This document shows, piece by piece, positions 1 to 13,000 of a DNA stretch of 64,000 bases. The stretch is from Heligmosomoides polygyrus polygyrus (Eukaryota > Nematoda > Chromadorea > Rhabditida > Heligmosomidae): contig OX377205.1 in NCBI GenBank assembly GCA_947396885.1, positions 71,582,969-71,646,968 on the forward strand, given 5' to 3'. Position 1 is the first letter of the stretch. Every line of letters starts with the position of its first letter. The translations under genes were made by a program, and so were the position numbers. Under the pieces are notes generated by a model. That model did no database searches. It had not been told where the DNA came from and saw nothing but the letters and a program-made list of their open reading frames with translations.

Positions 1-339
1 CTAGTGGCGCGCGCCTCCCGTGAATGCGCCGCCTCGCTTCAATTAGGAATTAATCAATTCCTAGGTTCTAGCAATGATTGAAGCTTCAAACCTTTTGCAG
101 GACTATTTGTAGGCACGACAAGGGCATTCTAGGCGTCAGTTTTACGTTATCGGCCCGCACTGAAGCGGTACAGTTTTTTGCCATTCTTCACCTACCCAGA
201 GGTCCGCAGGAAATTTGGAAACCACTATGGTGCTTCCCAGACAACGCCCTACTACCCTGTATAGGTCGCTTTGAGAAACTCCACGGTGACCTCTTTGACC
301 TTCCTCGGAAGACCTCCCACCTGGATGGAATCACCCATG

Positions 340-1250
340 AATCTACCACAGCTCAGCATCTGAGCATTCCAGAACACCTGCACAACTATACCCTTGGAGA
401 AAGCTGTGTAGTAGAGTCATTCGATGTAACACCACTTTACACAAATATCCAAAACGATCAATCCCTGCAAGCACTCTCCGAGAGTTACTGGATATGCATA
501 TCGGGAAATTACCACCTTTAGACTTCGGAAACTTCAAATCATGATTCTAGTACGAAAATGCTTGAATTGTAACATTTTTAAATGGTCAGGCTCATATTTT
601 TCACAACTTGGAGGGTTGGCCATGTGTCATCGATTAGCACCTGTTCTTGCGCTCTGTTTTATGTGCATAATTGAAAGGCCTGTGCTCCAACGGTGCTCCC
701 TATTGTACTGTAGGAACACAGATGATTGTTGTGCTATAACTTCAACACAGTCCGAAATGGATGAGAGTTTTAGAGTGTTAAACCAACAATCGCAGTACAT
801 CAGGCTCACCAAGGAGGTCCCGAAGAACGGTTGGCTCGCTTATCTGAACACACAAAACAAAGTGTCCAATGAACTGGTTAGTGTGAATTTTTACCGTAAA
901 CCGAGCTCAGAAAACATTTTGGTTCATGCGAGATCTGCGCATCCTGCCGCCGTTAAACCACCCGTTGTTGGAAACATGATCCGAACGGCAACATGTATGT
1001 GCTCAGGTCCTTAGGAGCGTAAACTCCCAACTAGCCTCGGATATTGCCATTTCAAATGGCTACACGGTTCCTCACCGTCAGCGACGATTTCACCTAACCG
1101 GAGAGAAAACCTCGTGTAGATAGGTTGCCGTTTAAGGTGCTCTTCGTCTCCGACAAAGTCACAGCTGCATTGCAAAGGGCTATTGTAAAAGCACAGCTGC
1201 AAAATGATGTTGTCCTAGTGAGAAACTCCTAATGATAACACCAGACGACC
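340..1250 (+). pseudogene. Penelope-like element reverse transcriptase remnant
   Basis: Two adjacent open stretches in different frames read as the reverse transcriptase of a Penelope-like element (PLE). Seen: an ESFDVTPLYTNI block near 410, a palm block around 690-740 where the expected YVDD reads NTDD, a FYRKPS...HARSAHP block around 890-950, then a broken linker (VSDKVTAALQRA) near 1150. The same order of blocks occurs in better copies at 36.8 kb and 52.5 kb, so the assignment is internally supported. Frameshifts, stops and the altered catalytic motif show it is dead. The 5' limit is uncertain and I see no GIY-YIG part. Confidence 0.75.
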
Positions 1251-1308
1251 GCTAGTCTGTAATAGACTTTCCGACAAGCAATGCGTTTGGGACAACTGCA
1301 TTACGTCG

Positions 1309-1413
1309 TTACAGGATGTTTTGTTGCGATCGAAACTCTTGCGCCAGGTGGGACTCAAACCCGCATCTTCTGCTTTCCGGGCAGCGATGTTCGTCTTATA
1401 CCACCGCCGATGT
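1309..1413 (-). repeat. tRNA-derived repeat, degenerate copy
   Basis: On the minus strand a tRNA-like box A (GGTGGTATAAG) and box B (GGGTTTGAGTCCC) are followed by a tail containing GATCGCAACAAAACATC. The same head plus tail occurs, better preserved, in the inverted pair at 13.3-13.7 kb. The shared non-tRNA tail makes this a dispersed repeat (SINE-like) and not a working tRNA gene. The anticodon arm is poorly formed. Confidence 0.55.
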
Positions 1414-1419
1414 TGGCCA

Positions 1420-2620
1420 TACGTAACATCCGCGATATCCTCCAGGTCCTCCAGTTAATATATAGCCTCTTTACCAGCCGCTCCAGGCGTATGAAAACGT
1501 GTTAGAACTGCATTACATACCCAAACGGTGTGTAGGAGACTGCTTGAGAGCAGGAGTAATTTACGAAATTGAGTACATACATAGACTGTAACTCTAATTG
1601 TAAGTATATATAGGAAACGGGTAGGACGCTAGCAGCTCGCGTGAAAGAACACTTAGCTAGTAAAAGTTGTGGCTCTTTAAGCAGTCCTCTTGGTAGGAAT
1701 AGATTGCATGCGCATGATGATAACGACTACGGCGTCAGATGCACAATTTTGGCCATTGAAGAGGAAGTGGTCTGCAAGGAAGGCATTATGGACATTCCGG
1801 ATTTTTGCCAAGAATCCTGAAATGAACATTCAGAATAAGTGCCCGTCCGACACAAGTAAATTTCGTCCATTTGTTTCTCATTGTGACCTCTAGAATGACC
1901 AGCAAATAATGATTTTTTATACGATGACTGCACAGTATGACTCAATCGCCTTGCTGGCCAGACGGCAGGGTGTCTACGCCTCAGCTGTGGTGGATTCATC
2001 AGTGAATTTATCTTTCCCATCCAGATTATGTGTGAGAGGTCTTAGACTAATGTCGGAACCGCTAGAGCGGTTAAGGCGTTTGGTCGCGCAGATTGCACGT
2101 CAGAAACCTTGCGCCACTTTTAGGCCTCTGATGACGACGGTTCAGTCGCAACGTTAGGCCGAAATAAAGTTCACCTGCAACCTCGTATTTGGCACAGTAC
2201 TAATATACAGCTGAAACTTACCAAGCCGAGTTCCAAAAAGAGAAACATTGGAGATTAAGATCACATCAATTAACGAAATCAAGGAAAGCACATTTAACAT
2301 CGACCAAATTAGTGAAATGTTTCTGACGCAAATGAGAATTAAGAGAACGGAAAAGGTGATCAGTAGGAAAAACATCGGCAAAATATGGTGGGTGAAGAAG
2401 AACTTCGATACCTAAATGCGTCAATTTTCGCCCGAGTGATTTGTGAGGTGTGCAGCCTAGCGTTGTCCTGCAACAGGTGCGACCCTCCTCTATTCACCAC
2501 TGCCGGCCACAAATTTGGCAACTTCTCACACATTTGGTCTAAATCAAGCAGTAAGACTCTGCTGTGACCTCTTGATTAGGTTACATGCACCTATACAACA
2601 CCACCACAGAGTAAGCATAA
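1420..2620. other. no recognisable gene
   Basis: About 1.2 kb with only short, unconserved ORFs on both strands. No splice-consistent exon, RNA gene or transposon motif was recognised. Confidence 0.5.
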
Positions 2621-2624
2621 CTTT

Positions 2625-2696
2625 TTTTATGGTGAAGGTCGGGTTTAGGGAAGGATGTTGAAGGAACCTATCCTAAACCCGACCTTCACCATAAAA
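2625..2696. repeat. perfect 25-bp inverted repeat (hairpin)
   Basis: Left arm 2625-2649 and right arm 2672-2696 are exact reverse complements (TTTTATGGTGAAGGTCGGGT and onward), with a 22-base spacer. The right arm is the broken 3' edge of the neighbouring mariner fragment, so the left arm appears to be an inverted duplicate of transposon sequence, as left by fold-back repair or a nested rearrangement. Confidence 0.85.
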
Positions 2697-3360
2697 CTTC
2701 CTGTTGACGTGAACGCCTCTCTTCTCATCTAAAGTTATAATACGGCTTACAAAAGGGTCATTTTTAAAGCGAAGTGGCAGGTTGGAGCATGTGCCGAGAC
2801 GCGCCGGACGCTGCTCATCGGTCAGCTCATGGAGCACCCACTTCGACATCTTCTTCACGTCGCCGATTCTCGCCAGATGTCTTGCTACCGTACTATGATG
2901 TAAGTCAATGTCTTCTGCTAACGTACTTGTACTCGTCTCCGGACTTGCTTGGACGGCTCTCCTCAAAACTTCGTCGTCAAACGGCGACGACCTGCGCCCG
3001 CCATCCGGCTTTTCGTAGAGATCAAAATCACTAGAAGAGAATTTTTCGAAGCAGAGCCTCTTCGCAAGGACCGTCCGTCCCAAAAGTGCTGCTAAGATTA
3101 CGGGATGCCTCTGCCACAGAATGCCCCAATTTGAATTCGTAAAGCATGAGGGCTCGATAGTCGCGTCGGTTCATGATTTTACGGAGCCCTGGAGAAGGTC
3201 GGCTGGAAAAATTAGAGCGACATCCACACTCGTTTTTTTAAAGAGCAGGAAACATCTACCAAACGCTATGTATGGCTTTCCATGAGACGGAATAATTTAG
3301 AATAAAAACTTATTTATTTATACATACCTCGAAACGGAGATTAATTTTGCGACAGCCTAA
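2673..3360 (-). mobile_element. mariner-type transposon, N-terminal fragment
   Basis: Reading the minus strand, a start MNRRDYRALMLYEFKLGH (near 3170) leads into a mariner-type helix-turn-helix region, frameshifts near 3090, then continues through DLHHSTVARHLARIGDVKK and HELTDEQR to IITLDEKRGVHVNRKFY. That is the DNA-binding half of a mariner transposase up to the first catalytic region, where the usual TGDE reads TLDE. A terminal sequence TTAGGCTGTCGCAAA ends at 3360. The catalytic half and the other terminus are missing; the break is the hairpin at 2625-2696. Confidence 0.8.
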
Positions 3361-4084
3361 TTGTTGCCTAATTCTGCTGCATTATAATTTCAGTTTAAGG
3401 ATCAGCTTGTAAGATGGTAATGAAAATTGTTCTATGCTTGCGCCAGTATTATTCCTACCTTTATCGATCATCTCATTGCTTGCAGTGGAAGCAGCGTCAC
3501 CAGCAGCATTACAGTTACAACCAGTCTGTTGTTGTTTCGATAAGCTGTCAGACCTGGCCTGTGTGGTTCGTTTGCTCTTCCTTAGACTACCGTTACTTCT
3601 CTTCTCTGTTAAAAGAGCCCATCTTTCCGTACTTTCATTTAGTTAGCGAAGGCGAAGCAACAAAAGACCTATTCCAGTTGAATAAGCATTACTCTGACCG
3701 TCGTGACTTCTCTCTTTTTGAAATGGTGCGCTCCTGCGTTGAATGGGATCGCAGGAAGACCAGCTTACTGAAAGGCTTTAGAGCAGAATAAATGTTAATT
3801 TTAGAGCTGATGTTTTTCTCTGCTTCCCTAAAAGATATACGTTAAAAGCTGTTCAAGAATAGGGATCGAGCCCTTCTACGTTCTCGTTTAAAACGAACAT
3901 GTAGAAAAATGTAAAATGGAAACTGTTCTCTCTGTGATTGGCTTCTTCCCTCGTGTTTAGTTATTTTCTCTATTTCTTTTCGGAAATTTTAAAATTTAGT
4001 TTTTTGAAATTAATTCGTTTACTCGCCTTCTTCGATTTCTTTCTCAGTTGTAATTCTAAAATTTCAGATTCAGTCTAATCAATA
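3361..4084. other. upstream region of the tyrosinase gene
   Basis: Presumed promoter and upstream region. A short ORF at 3434 begins with a signal-peptide-like stretch (MLAPVLFLPLSIISLLAVEA) but has no good donor or continuation, so it is not called. No TATA-like element could be assigned. Confidence 0.35.
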
Positions 4085-4094
4085 GTCCTCTCAG
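4085..4094 (+). promoter_or_regulatory. probable spliced-leader trans-splice acceptor of the tyrosinase gene
   Basis: A pyrimidine-rich acceptor (GTCCTCTCAG) ends two bases before the chosen ATG at 4097. In nematodes an acceptor this close to a start codon, without a matching upstream donor, usually marks spliced-leader addition. It also decides the start: translation from 4097 gives a hydrophobic N-terminus in frame with conserved tyrosinase N-terminal sequence. Confidence 0.55.
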
Positions 4095-4096
4095 GT

Positions 4097-7000
4097 ATGA
4101 TTGACTTCAACTGGAAGCTATTCTGGATAACAGCACTGCAGGGCGTTACTGTAGTGTTGTCGATTGACTGCAGTCAAGCACCGACTGAAGCGTTACGGAC
4201 TGTGTGCCAGCAGTTGCAGAGATGGGATGATGGTGCTCGGGTAATCTATTCGCTTCTGAACAAACTCACCGTCAAATCGGCTGCTTTTACACCTTTTTTT
4301 CTGCGGCACATGTGTAGTGGTGGCAGAGCCTCTTCCTCTGGAAACGTCAGTTAAGCGGGCCAGGGAGTTCAGCACTCCGTGCACCGCCAGCCAGCGCACA
4401 TGCCGGCCTTTGTGGTCTGCTTTTCCGTGTATGCCAATTTCCAGGCAAGATATACATCAAACGTATAATAAAATTACTAAATAAATACAATAATAATACC
4501 ATTATCGCAAACAGGAACACAAGCAGAGACAATTTGATTTTTGGGCTAAACTTGCATAACTGCACTTCAATAAGTATTAGGTTGGTGAAAAAGTGTTGCA
4601 CCAAAAATTTTGAAAATTTCTCAAAATTTAGCAGAACTTCCATGGACTGTTTGGTGTCACGTAGTTGTAGCAAAAACATTCACGACTATTTCGCATAAGT
4701 GGCAATTTGCTTCTAAGGGCATATAAATACTACGATTGCAGAGAAGGCTGACCGACTCCGTGACTCGGACAAGGCTTCGCGACTGACTATCTTTCAGTTC
4801 TCCTTGTTCGTTTTCGTAATAAGGACTTTCTCGAGAATGTCGTCACGGGAGATGAATCCTGGGTCTTCCTCGTTAACCACGCTCGGAAGGACCAGTGGCT
4901 CTCTCAAGGAGAACCACAACCTCAAGGCGGACATCCACCAGAGGAAGGTAATGCTGTGCTGTTGATGGTATTGTCGAGGAACGCTCTATTGTGAGCTTCC
5001 TGACGACGGCACCGCAGTAACAGCGAACATCTACGCTACACAGCTGCAGAAGCTGAGCAAGGCCATGTTGCGCAAACGGCGGGGGCGGAGGGATGTCTAC
5101 CTCCTACACGACAATGCTCGCCCCCACATTGCAAGGTTGTCTCGCCAGAAGTGGCAGGAGCTTAGTTGGGAGGTGCTACCCCATCCACCGCATTCGCCAG
5201 AACTTGCGCCATCGGACTACCACCTCTTTCGAGCTCTCAATCAAAACCTGAGGGATAGGTGCTTCAACGACCGCACAAAACTGGAGTCCGGGTGGAGCAC
5301 TTCTTCGAGTCACAGCTGACTTCCTTCTGGAACAAAGAATTTCGTGATCTCCCCATCAGACGGCAGAAGAGATGTAAACGGTAGTTACTTTGTAGATTAA
5401 AATCGCTCACACAAGAAGCAATAAAATTTTGAAAAAAAAAACGCTTTGTTGCAAGACTTTTTCACCAACCTTATAGTATTCTGATGCACAGAAGTGCACA
5501 AGGTGCATGGACGATCTGTTCTTGCAACGCGTTCAAAAACTTTCGTTTTTCTGAAAAAAAGAAAGAAGAGTTTTTTAAGATTTTAAGCGGTGAAATCACT
5601 TTTTGAGACAGGTAATGCATACACTTCCCAATATAGCCGTGAAAATAGCAACAATTCAAGAAGAAAAGAATAAAATAAAATAGCAACAGCAAAGCTCAAG
5701 TTACTAACGCTTTATACTACATATTCGGACATACGTAACCCCTATAGTATTTCGATTTTCACGAGACTTTAGATGCAGCCCGACAGCGCGTATGTGTGAT
5801 CTAAAACCTCGTTGGATATTCCCTAGATCAAGGTTTTAAAATTCTGCACACGTATATTTTTTCTATACTCTCTCATTTAAAGGGCGTTGCTCGTAGCCGT
5901 TAGCTTGCTAAAAGTTGCTCTAGGTCGACGATCTAGCAACAAATTTCATGCTCTTAATCTAGTAATAGATGGAGGGGACCGCTGAGAAAAATCACGGTAA
6001 AATAACGACGCCGAAAAGTGCTGAAAATGATTAATCTTCAAGTGAAATAGAACGTTCACAAACTTGTGGAGAGAGTGGTAGCCCCATATGTGTATGCGTG
6101 CCCCTCTTATACCTCATCATTTCAGGAGATGTTTGCCGACATCGAATGCACAATTTTAAAAATAAATGGAATACTTTCCATGTTAAAACGGGCGTCCAAA
6201 ATAAACTAGGCACTCTCCAAGAAGGTAAAATTAAATTTTCAACTAAAAAATTACCACAGCTTTCTATAGAAAGGTATGGATCACCGTAATCTTACTACTT
6301 GCTTGAAATGCTTTAATAAATTTCTCCAGAAAAAACGCTTTTAAGTTCATTCGAAAGCGCAAAAAAGCAGAAATTTTTGAGTGTGTTGCAAGAAGAGGTC
6401 AGCCATGTGCTCGTTATGTACTTCGCATCTGAATACTGCTTATGTGGAGCTATGCGTGTTTTGCCAAAAAGTCTTCTATGCCCGTTGATTTGTGCGTAAT
6501 TGGAAGCAAACAGAGTTCGTCCTGTCAACTAAAAAAAATCGCAGCCTGCTAGAAGAGTGCATGGTGCCAACTCGCCAGGTCAAATTGTAGCTTAAAGATG
6601 GCTGCCCTCTGCACTGAAAAATGCTCAAAATCAGTTTTACCTAGAAGAATGAAAAAGTATAATAATTGAAAGGTTGTATTTTCTTCCAGCAGATGGATTA
6701 TAAATTTTCAAAGAGTTATTCTTTTGAACCTAAAAGTTATCATGAACTTGTCACAGACTGAATAGTTTAATTTAGTTTAATTTAATTAGCATACGTTTTT
6801 CACGTTTTTCACGGCGCTATTTCAATAAAACTAGGTAGTCCGCATGGTTCAGTTTAATGAGTGTCCAGTTTCTTTTAGAAATTGAAAACAAAATAAAGCC
6901 GAATAAATTAAAAAATAAAGATGACTAAAACTAAAAACATACCAAACGATCCTCTTCTAATAACGTCTTTTTGTGGCTCGTCAGTGAAGTTGGTTGGATG

Positions 7001-10000
7001 TTACATTTATTTTATTTATTTATTCAAGACATGGGCCGTAGCCACACGTAGAAGTAGATTGTTAAAAACAACATCCAAGGAGTGACAATAAAGTACAATA
7101 AAAAATACAACAAAGATCCGATGAGCTTCACTGCAAACGCAACAGTAGATTCTTGAAACCACGCAGAGATAGACCCAAGGCATCTTGATTTGCATTCAAA
7201 ACAAGGTTGAACTCCATTATACTCCTGTAGGTGAAGAAAGTGCATTATTTCTATTTTGCATGCATTATTTCTATTTTTATAATATAAACATTGTCTTAGA
7301 AAGTGAAATAAACACGCAGCACTTGGTTCTGTGCTCTTTAGAAGTAGATTCTCTCCATCTTCTCCTTCTTCTTCAGCGTCTGTCCCGCTTCGTAGCGGGG
7401 TCCGCTATTCTGGTGTCATGACGCCACCTTTCCCAATCCAGCGCTAGATCAGGGTGGACACCAGCAACCTTCAAGTCCGTGTGTAACGTGTCAGACCAGC
7501 GCTGCTTCGGATGCCCTCTGGGCCGCTTTCCAATTACCTTGAAGTTAAGACCTATCTTGAGGACGCTGCCTTCTTCTCCACGCAGAACGTGGCCATCGTA
7601 AGCGAGCTTCTCGCATCTTGTCCACTATCGGCGCGGCACCGAACATCTTCCGATCGGCATAGTATCGGATGCGGTCCATGCGCGTGACTCCAGTAGTCCA
7701 GCGCAGCATCTTCCTCTCCATGACGCTGCGACGCGTTTCAACTTCCTTGGTCGCTGGCCAACACTCAGCATCGTACATCGCTACTGCTTGGATGACTGCT
7801 ATGTAGATTTTCGACTTAGAGCGCTCTGGTATCTTCCTATCGCAGAGCACGCCAGTCAACGAGCGCCCCTTGGACCAAGCTGCACTCACGCGTGGGTTCA
7901 CTTCAATCATCAGATTGTCATCAGATGCTACTGCCGATCCCAAGAACTTAAAAACCGAAGTGCGTGTGAGATCGATTCCGTTAATTTGATGGAGCTTGAC
8001 TCGTTGACGTCCGTCGTCAGATACTCAGTCTTCTTCACGTTCAATCAGAGTCCAAATATAGCCAAGCGGTCGAACCAAACTTGTACCTGTCGCTCGAGTT
8101 CACCTTTATGTTCGCAAGCGAGCATTACGTTATCAGCATAGAGCAGTGTCCAGGGGACTGGCTTCTGAAGATCTCGTGTAATGGCGTCCATCACGACAAC
8201 GAAAAGAAATGGGGAAAGCGCAGAACCCTGGTGTACCCCGACAGAGATGGGAACTCCATCGAGGTTCCGGCTGCAGCTTGAACTCTACTCTTTGGGCAAG
8301 TGGATTCTCTCCATAACTCTGGAATACTTAAAGTATATAGACGTAGATGTAAACCTGACGATCGAGGTATAGCATGAACCATCTGCTTTACATAGTACAT
8401 AATGGAAAGCAGCAGAAAATGTGTAAGGTTGATTTTTGATGCGGAATAGTCAGCGCATCCTGCCCTGCACTACGTTCAGCCTAAAAATTACGTTGCGATG
8501 AGGCAGCCTATATGACAAAGGTGGTACACTTTCAGAAGATTCCCGCTCCGGCATTGGTGAAGCCACCGTCGATAGCAGGACAAGCTCAGCTGGCAGCTGA
8601 TTTCGCCCCGATCGCCAGTAACATGTACCAGTGCATGGACATCGCGTGTCTCTGCGTCTTTTTTAGAGGTGCGTTTATACTCTGAAGTCCTAAATGTCCA
8701 TGGAAAGCATCGAAAACTCGTCATCACGTCGAGTAGCAGAACCGAGATGCAGACCGTCTCTATTGAGCGCTTGAGTGAGGGTCTTCGCTATTGTGGAAGA
8801 TCCTTCCAAGCAGGAGTCAAAAATCACACTGCCAAGCCATGTCGTTGCAATGTTTGTAACCCATCTCATAAGTGTTTAAATAAATCCGAGCTTAGCCTTT
8901 GTCATTACGTGTCCATTATTTGAAAAGGACAGTGCGGTTGATATTCACTGTTTGTTCAGGTACTGGAGGAAATTTCTGCTCAGTGCAGGGTCACAAGCTA
9001 GCCAAGGGCGTGCGCAAGGAGTATCGACAGCTCAGCGACGAAGAAAGGAACCGAGTCCACGGAGCGTTTCATACCATTAAAAACAAGTACGCATCTACGA
9101 TACGACTTTCACATCCGATTTTCATAACACCGATCGCTTTAGTGGAGAGTACGACCGACTGGCGACCATCCATGCGCAGTTCGCAAGCAGCGGTGGGGCA
9201 CATTCGGGACCGGCGTTCCTGCCTTGGCACAGGGAGTACATGAAAAGGTTCGCCTTTCTGACTTCTAGCGGACGGCTGTGAATGAATTAGAACGTTCACA
9301 GGGTAGAAATCGCTCTCCGGCAAGTGGATCCCGAACTGGCGCTGCCTTACTGGGACTCGACACTGGACGAGAACATGCCTGACTCGAAGGACTCCATCAT
9401 GTGGACGAACGAGTTCATGGGAGAGACCGTCGGAGGAAGCGTGGCCGGCGGACCGTTCCGCGAGTGGCGGACACTTGAGGTGAGCGGCTTGCATGGTCGG
9501 CACTGATTTTTGATCAGGACCCTCCTTGAAGCGCAATGTGGGGCACGCCCCACTTCCACCTTCTACCATACGTATATGTAGACTTGGATGGAAATGAATT
9601 TTGCAATAGCGGGGATCCACATGCCGTGTGCTGTCCCACTGATGTAGGTTTGTTCGAGAGGACAGCAGTCTAAATGCGTTACTGTCGCCTGCCAGTGTGG
9701 TCCGGTGGGAACTCGTCGTTCGTGGGTACGAAGAGCATGCGGGGCTTTCATGAATGATCCGATCTACTTGGTGGACGTCCTGATGTTCTCTTGACATCCT
9801 TCGGAATTCAGTCGCTCAATGCAGTCTTCCAGCGAGTAGCCGGCCTATCTAATTTTCGACGCCTTAAACAGCGGTAAATAGGTTTGTCTAGTACAGCATT
9901 CGGTTGAGTTATAAGACTGTTAGTTTATACATCCCCCTACAGAGCCCAAATAAAATCGGAGGCAAAGTCTTAAAAGTTATGGAACATAGGCGTTGACCGT

Positions 10001-13000
10001 TTGCTTCCGTTTCATACCAACTCTCAGGATGCAAACTGTTTGCCAATCAAGCCTCCTTCCAGGGGCTTCCAAGGATACGCCGTGCGGTTGGTGCCAAAGG
10101 GAAGCTGTTCTCTGAGGACGAGATCCGATTCATGCTCAACCAACGCGACATCAGTCAAGTGCTTGCTTTCACCGCACCGAAACCGGTTCGCCAAGCACAC
10201 AAACAATTCGGTCAGCAGACGAGTAACTGCGTTCCTTCTCTGTTCTAGGGTTGCCCATTCCAACCGAACTTCAACGTGCTCGAGTACTCTCATGGCAACC
10301 CACATATCTACGTCGGTGGGGAGATGTTCGAGCAAGCGACTGCCGCCAACGACCCGGTCTTCTTCATGCACCACTCGTTCGTCGACTACATATGGGAGAT
10401 CTATCGCCAAACCGTACAGGTCAGGCGGTGCTTCGAATAACCTTCTTTGTCTTCTTTGTCCGTAGGGCCTGTGTGAGTTTACGAAAACCGGCGAGTCTTC
10501 ACTGGCGCAACGTTCCCAGGTCAGCCGTGGTGAAAGAATTAGATAAAGGATAAGGTTAAAGAACGGCGTTTTCCAATCCCTTTTGGGATGCGCCACGCAT
10601 TCTACTTTTACGGCATGTCGTGAGGGCGATTTGAACCCGTACTTGCCCCCCCCCCCGGCCTGCGGTGGTCAGCCGATGAATAGGTCAGCGCGTTATGCTT
10701 CCCAAACAAATCTGGAGCCAATTCAGCATATGGGAGGCTTGTTGGCCAAGGTCGGAAATCCGAACCAAGAACAGGTATCTGGTGCACGCGGCAGCCGGTA
10801 CCTCTTCCGACTACCTACACGCGCCCATGAAAGATGAAAAAATTGACGTTCGATAAAATTCGAGCTCATGATGAGCGGTAATGAGGCATGTTTCGTTTTG
10901 AGAAGTTGGGTTGTTTATTGTGCAGTGACGACGTCTTAAATCCTTCCTATTCAAAACAGAGTTGTGAGGCCAGAATGCGTGCGACTCCTCCGAGATCTGC
11001 CGATTTTCCTTGTTTAAACGAGAAATCATTGTTCTTGCACTGCGGTCACTGCACTCCGGCGTGTGTCAAAGTTACGCAAAAAGGATTTCCTACAATGCAG
11101 TCATTAACGAATGGGTAATATTGATATTCACCGAAGAGTGCGACTATAATATTATGGGTAATAATGATATTCACCGAAGAGTGCGACTGTAATATTATCT
11201 ACAGGTGCAGCAACGTATGTATAGTTGCCCTGAACCGCTCAAAAAGGGAGTGGATGATTTCAAACCTTGTAAGTCTGTATGTAATCTTATTTTGTGGCCC
11301 ACCTCAGAAGTAGGGCCTTACCGTATCAGTGAGAAAAAATTAAAAAAGAAAAAGAAAAGAAGAAAATAAAAGAAAAAATGGCATTGCCACAGGAATGCAC
11401 CTCCTAACGCGTAACGCTCCGTCTTCCTGTTAGCTTATATTTCCTAGAAGATAGTTTTCTTAGAAGAAATTCGTTTGCCTTCACGCTTGCATGGAAAAAA
11501 CTATAACTCGTATTTTTGTGACGAACAACAATAATTTGTGATGATTTCTTATGCACTGTTTAGATTTCGCCCAAAATAAACTGGTTTCTTCTGGGCTGTC
11601 GTCTGAAAACAGTTTTCCTGGAAAAGTCTCCATGATCATAAACTCTGGGCGTTTTGATAGAAACTTCTATGCCACGCAGGTTTGTTAAAATATAGTCTGT
11701 CATTTCGAACACTTCGTCGTTATCAAAGGACTGGATGAAGTTCGGTTTTTTTTGCGAACTTTGCGCTCATATCTTCAATTGCTCCAATTTTCCCAACCCT
11801 ACAGCACCAATGGGATCCCAGCTGTGTCACGGAGAAACATCTCAACGCCGCTTTATCGGTACCGAAAGACCACCCATCTACGCGACAGCCACTGAGCAAG
11901 TGAGACAGACTCGGCATACGGGAGTGCACGGACTTCGAAGAGCATGGTATCTCAAAGTTCACACAATGGAATAAAGGGCAAAATATGCACTCTTAACTTA
12001 GCGTAACTTGTCTCACCTGGTCAATCGTTGACGTACAGTTGGGCGATCTTTCGCTCTGATAAAGCAGATTGCATTCGTTGGATCCCATTAGTGCCGCAGG
12101 GTTGAAAGCTAGAGCAATTGACGACATGAGTCCACAAAAAAATCGAACTTCTTCAAGCCTCTGATAGGAACGGAGGCATCGAATCGCCAGGCTTAATGAA
12201 GCTATATTTCCACAAACGTGCGTGACACAGAAGACTTTAATCTGTTTTTCTATCCTCTAAGAAGCTATAGCATGGTCAGACTAAGTAACCTCATAAAACC
12301 GAGTTTATCGATGGCAAAGGAAGTACCCAATGGAAACAATTACCACTCCGAAGAGAAAATTACACCTTAGCGAAAATGAAGAAGATATGTTTCAAAAAGG
12401 AGAGGAGGAGTTCATGGCGCATCACAAGAAGGACTGACTAACACTGCTGGGCCAGATCCTCCGTCGTTAAGAGCCGGTCCGATCGTGAAAGGGCCTGGCC
12501 CGTTGACAATGCGCAGTGCAGCAGTGAACACCACTTCAGCAATGCCTTCATGCGACCGTTTCCTCCGATGAGGAACGCTGACGGACTGTCGAATATGTAC
12601 ACAGGTCCGTTAACTCCTGTGGGTCACCATCTCCTCATAACTGATAGAAAATTTCAGACAATCTTTACTCCTACTCGCCTCGACCAAGCTGCGCAATGGG
12701 AAACAACTGCGGCTCGAAGTGAGTGACCTCATCGCTCCTATAACAAAGCCAAAAAACCGCGTACTGATTGTCTGACTGCCCCTTTCAAGGTATCTATACT
12801 GTGATCGCTCTCACGGGCCGGAGAGATGTGCTTCAATGATCAAGCCCGGCGGGAGCTGTGCTGGGCTTAACAACGGTACTGCACAGCATTGTTGTGTTGG
12901 ATTAGTATTATATATTATTGAAAAGTAGTATTTTGGAGACTAATGGTGGAAGGGTGTCTTTCCGCTCACAACCAGCCATTTTATTTGGAGATTTACGTCC

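Noticed and set aside
3434..3646. ORF starting with a signal-peptide-like sequence, possible first exon of the tyrosinase
   Set aside because: No good donor in a phase that joins the next exon. The exon at 4097-4240 has its own hydrophobic start, a close acceptor before ATG and tyrosinase-like sequence in frame.
9069..9797. 242-codon minus-strand ORF
   Set aside because: It is the shadow of tyrosinase exons 3-5 on the opposite strand, where GC-rich coding sequence leaves few stops.
10024..10596. 190-codon minus-strand ORF
   Set aside because: Antisense shadow of tyrosinase exons 6 and 7.
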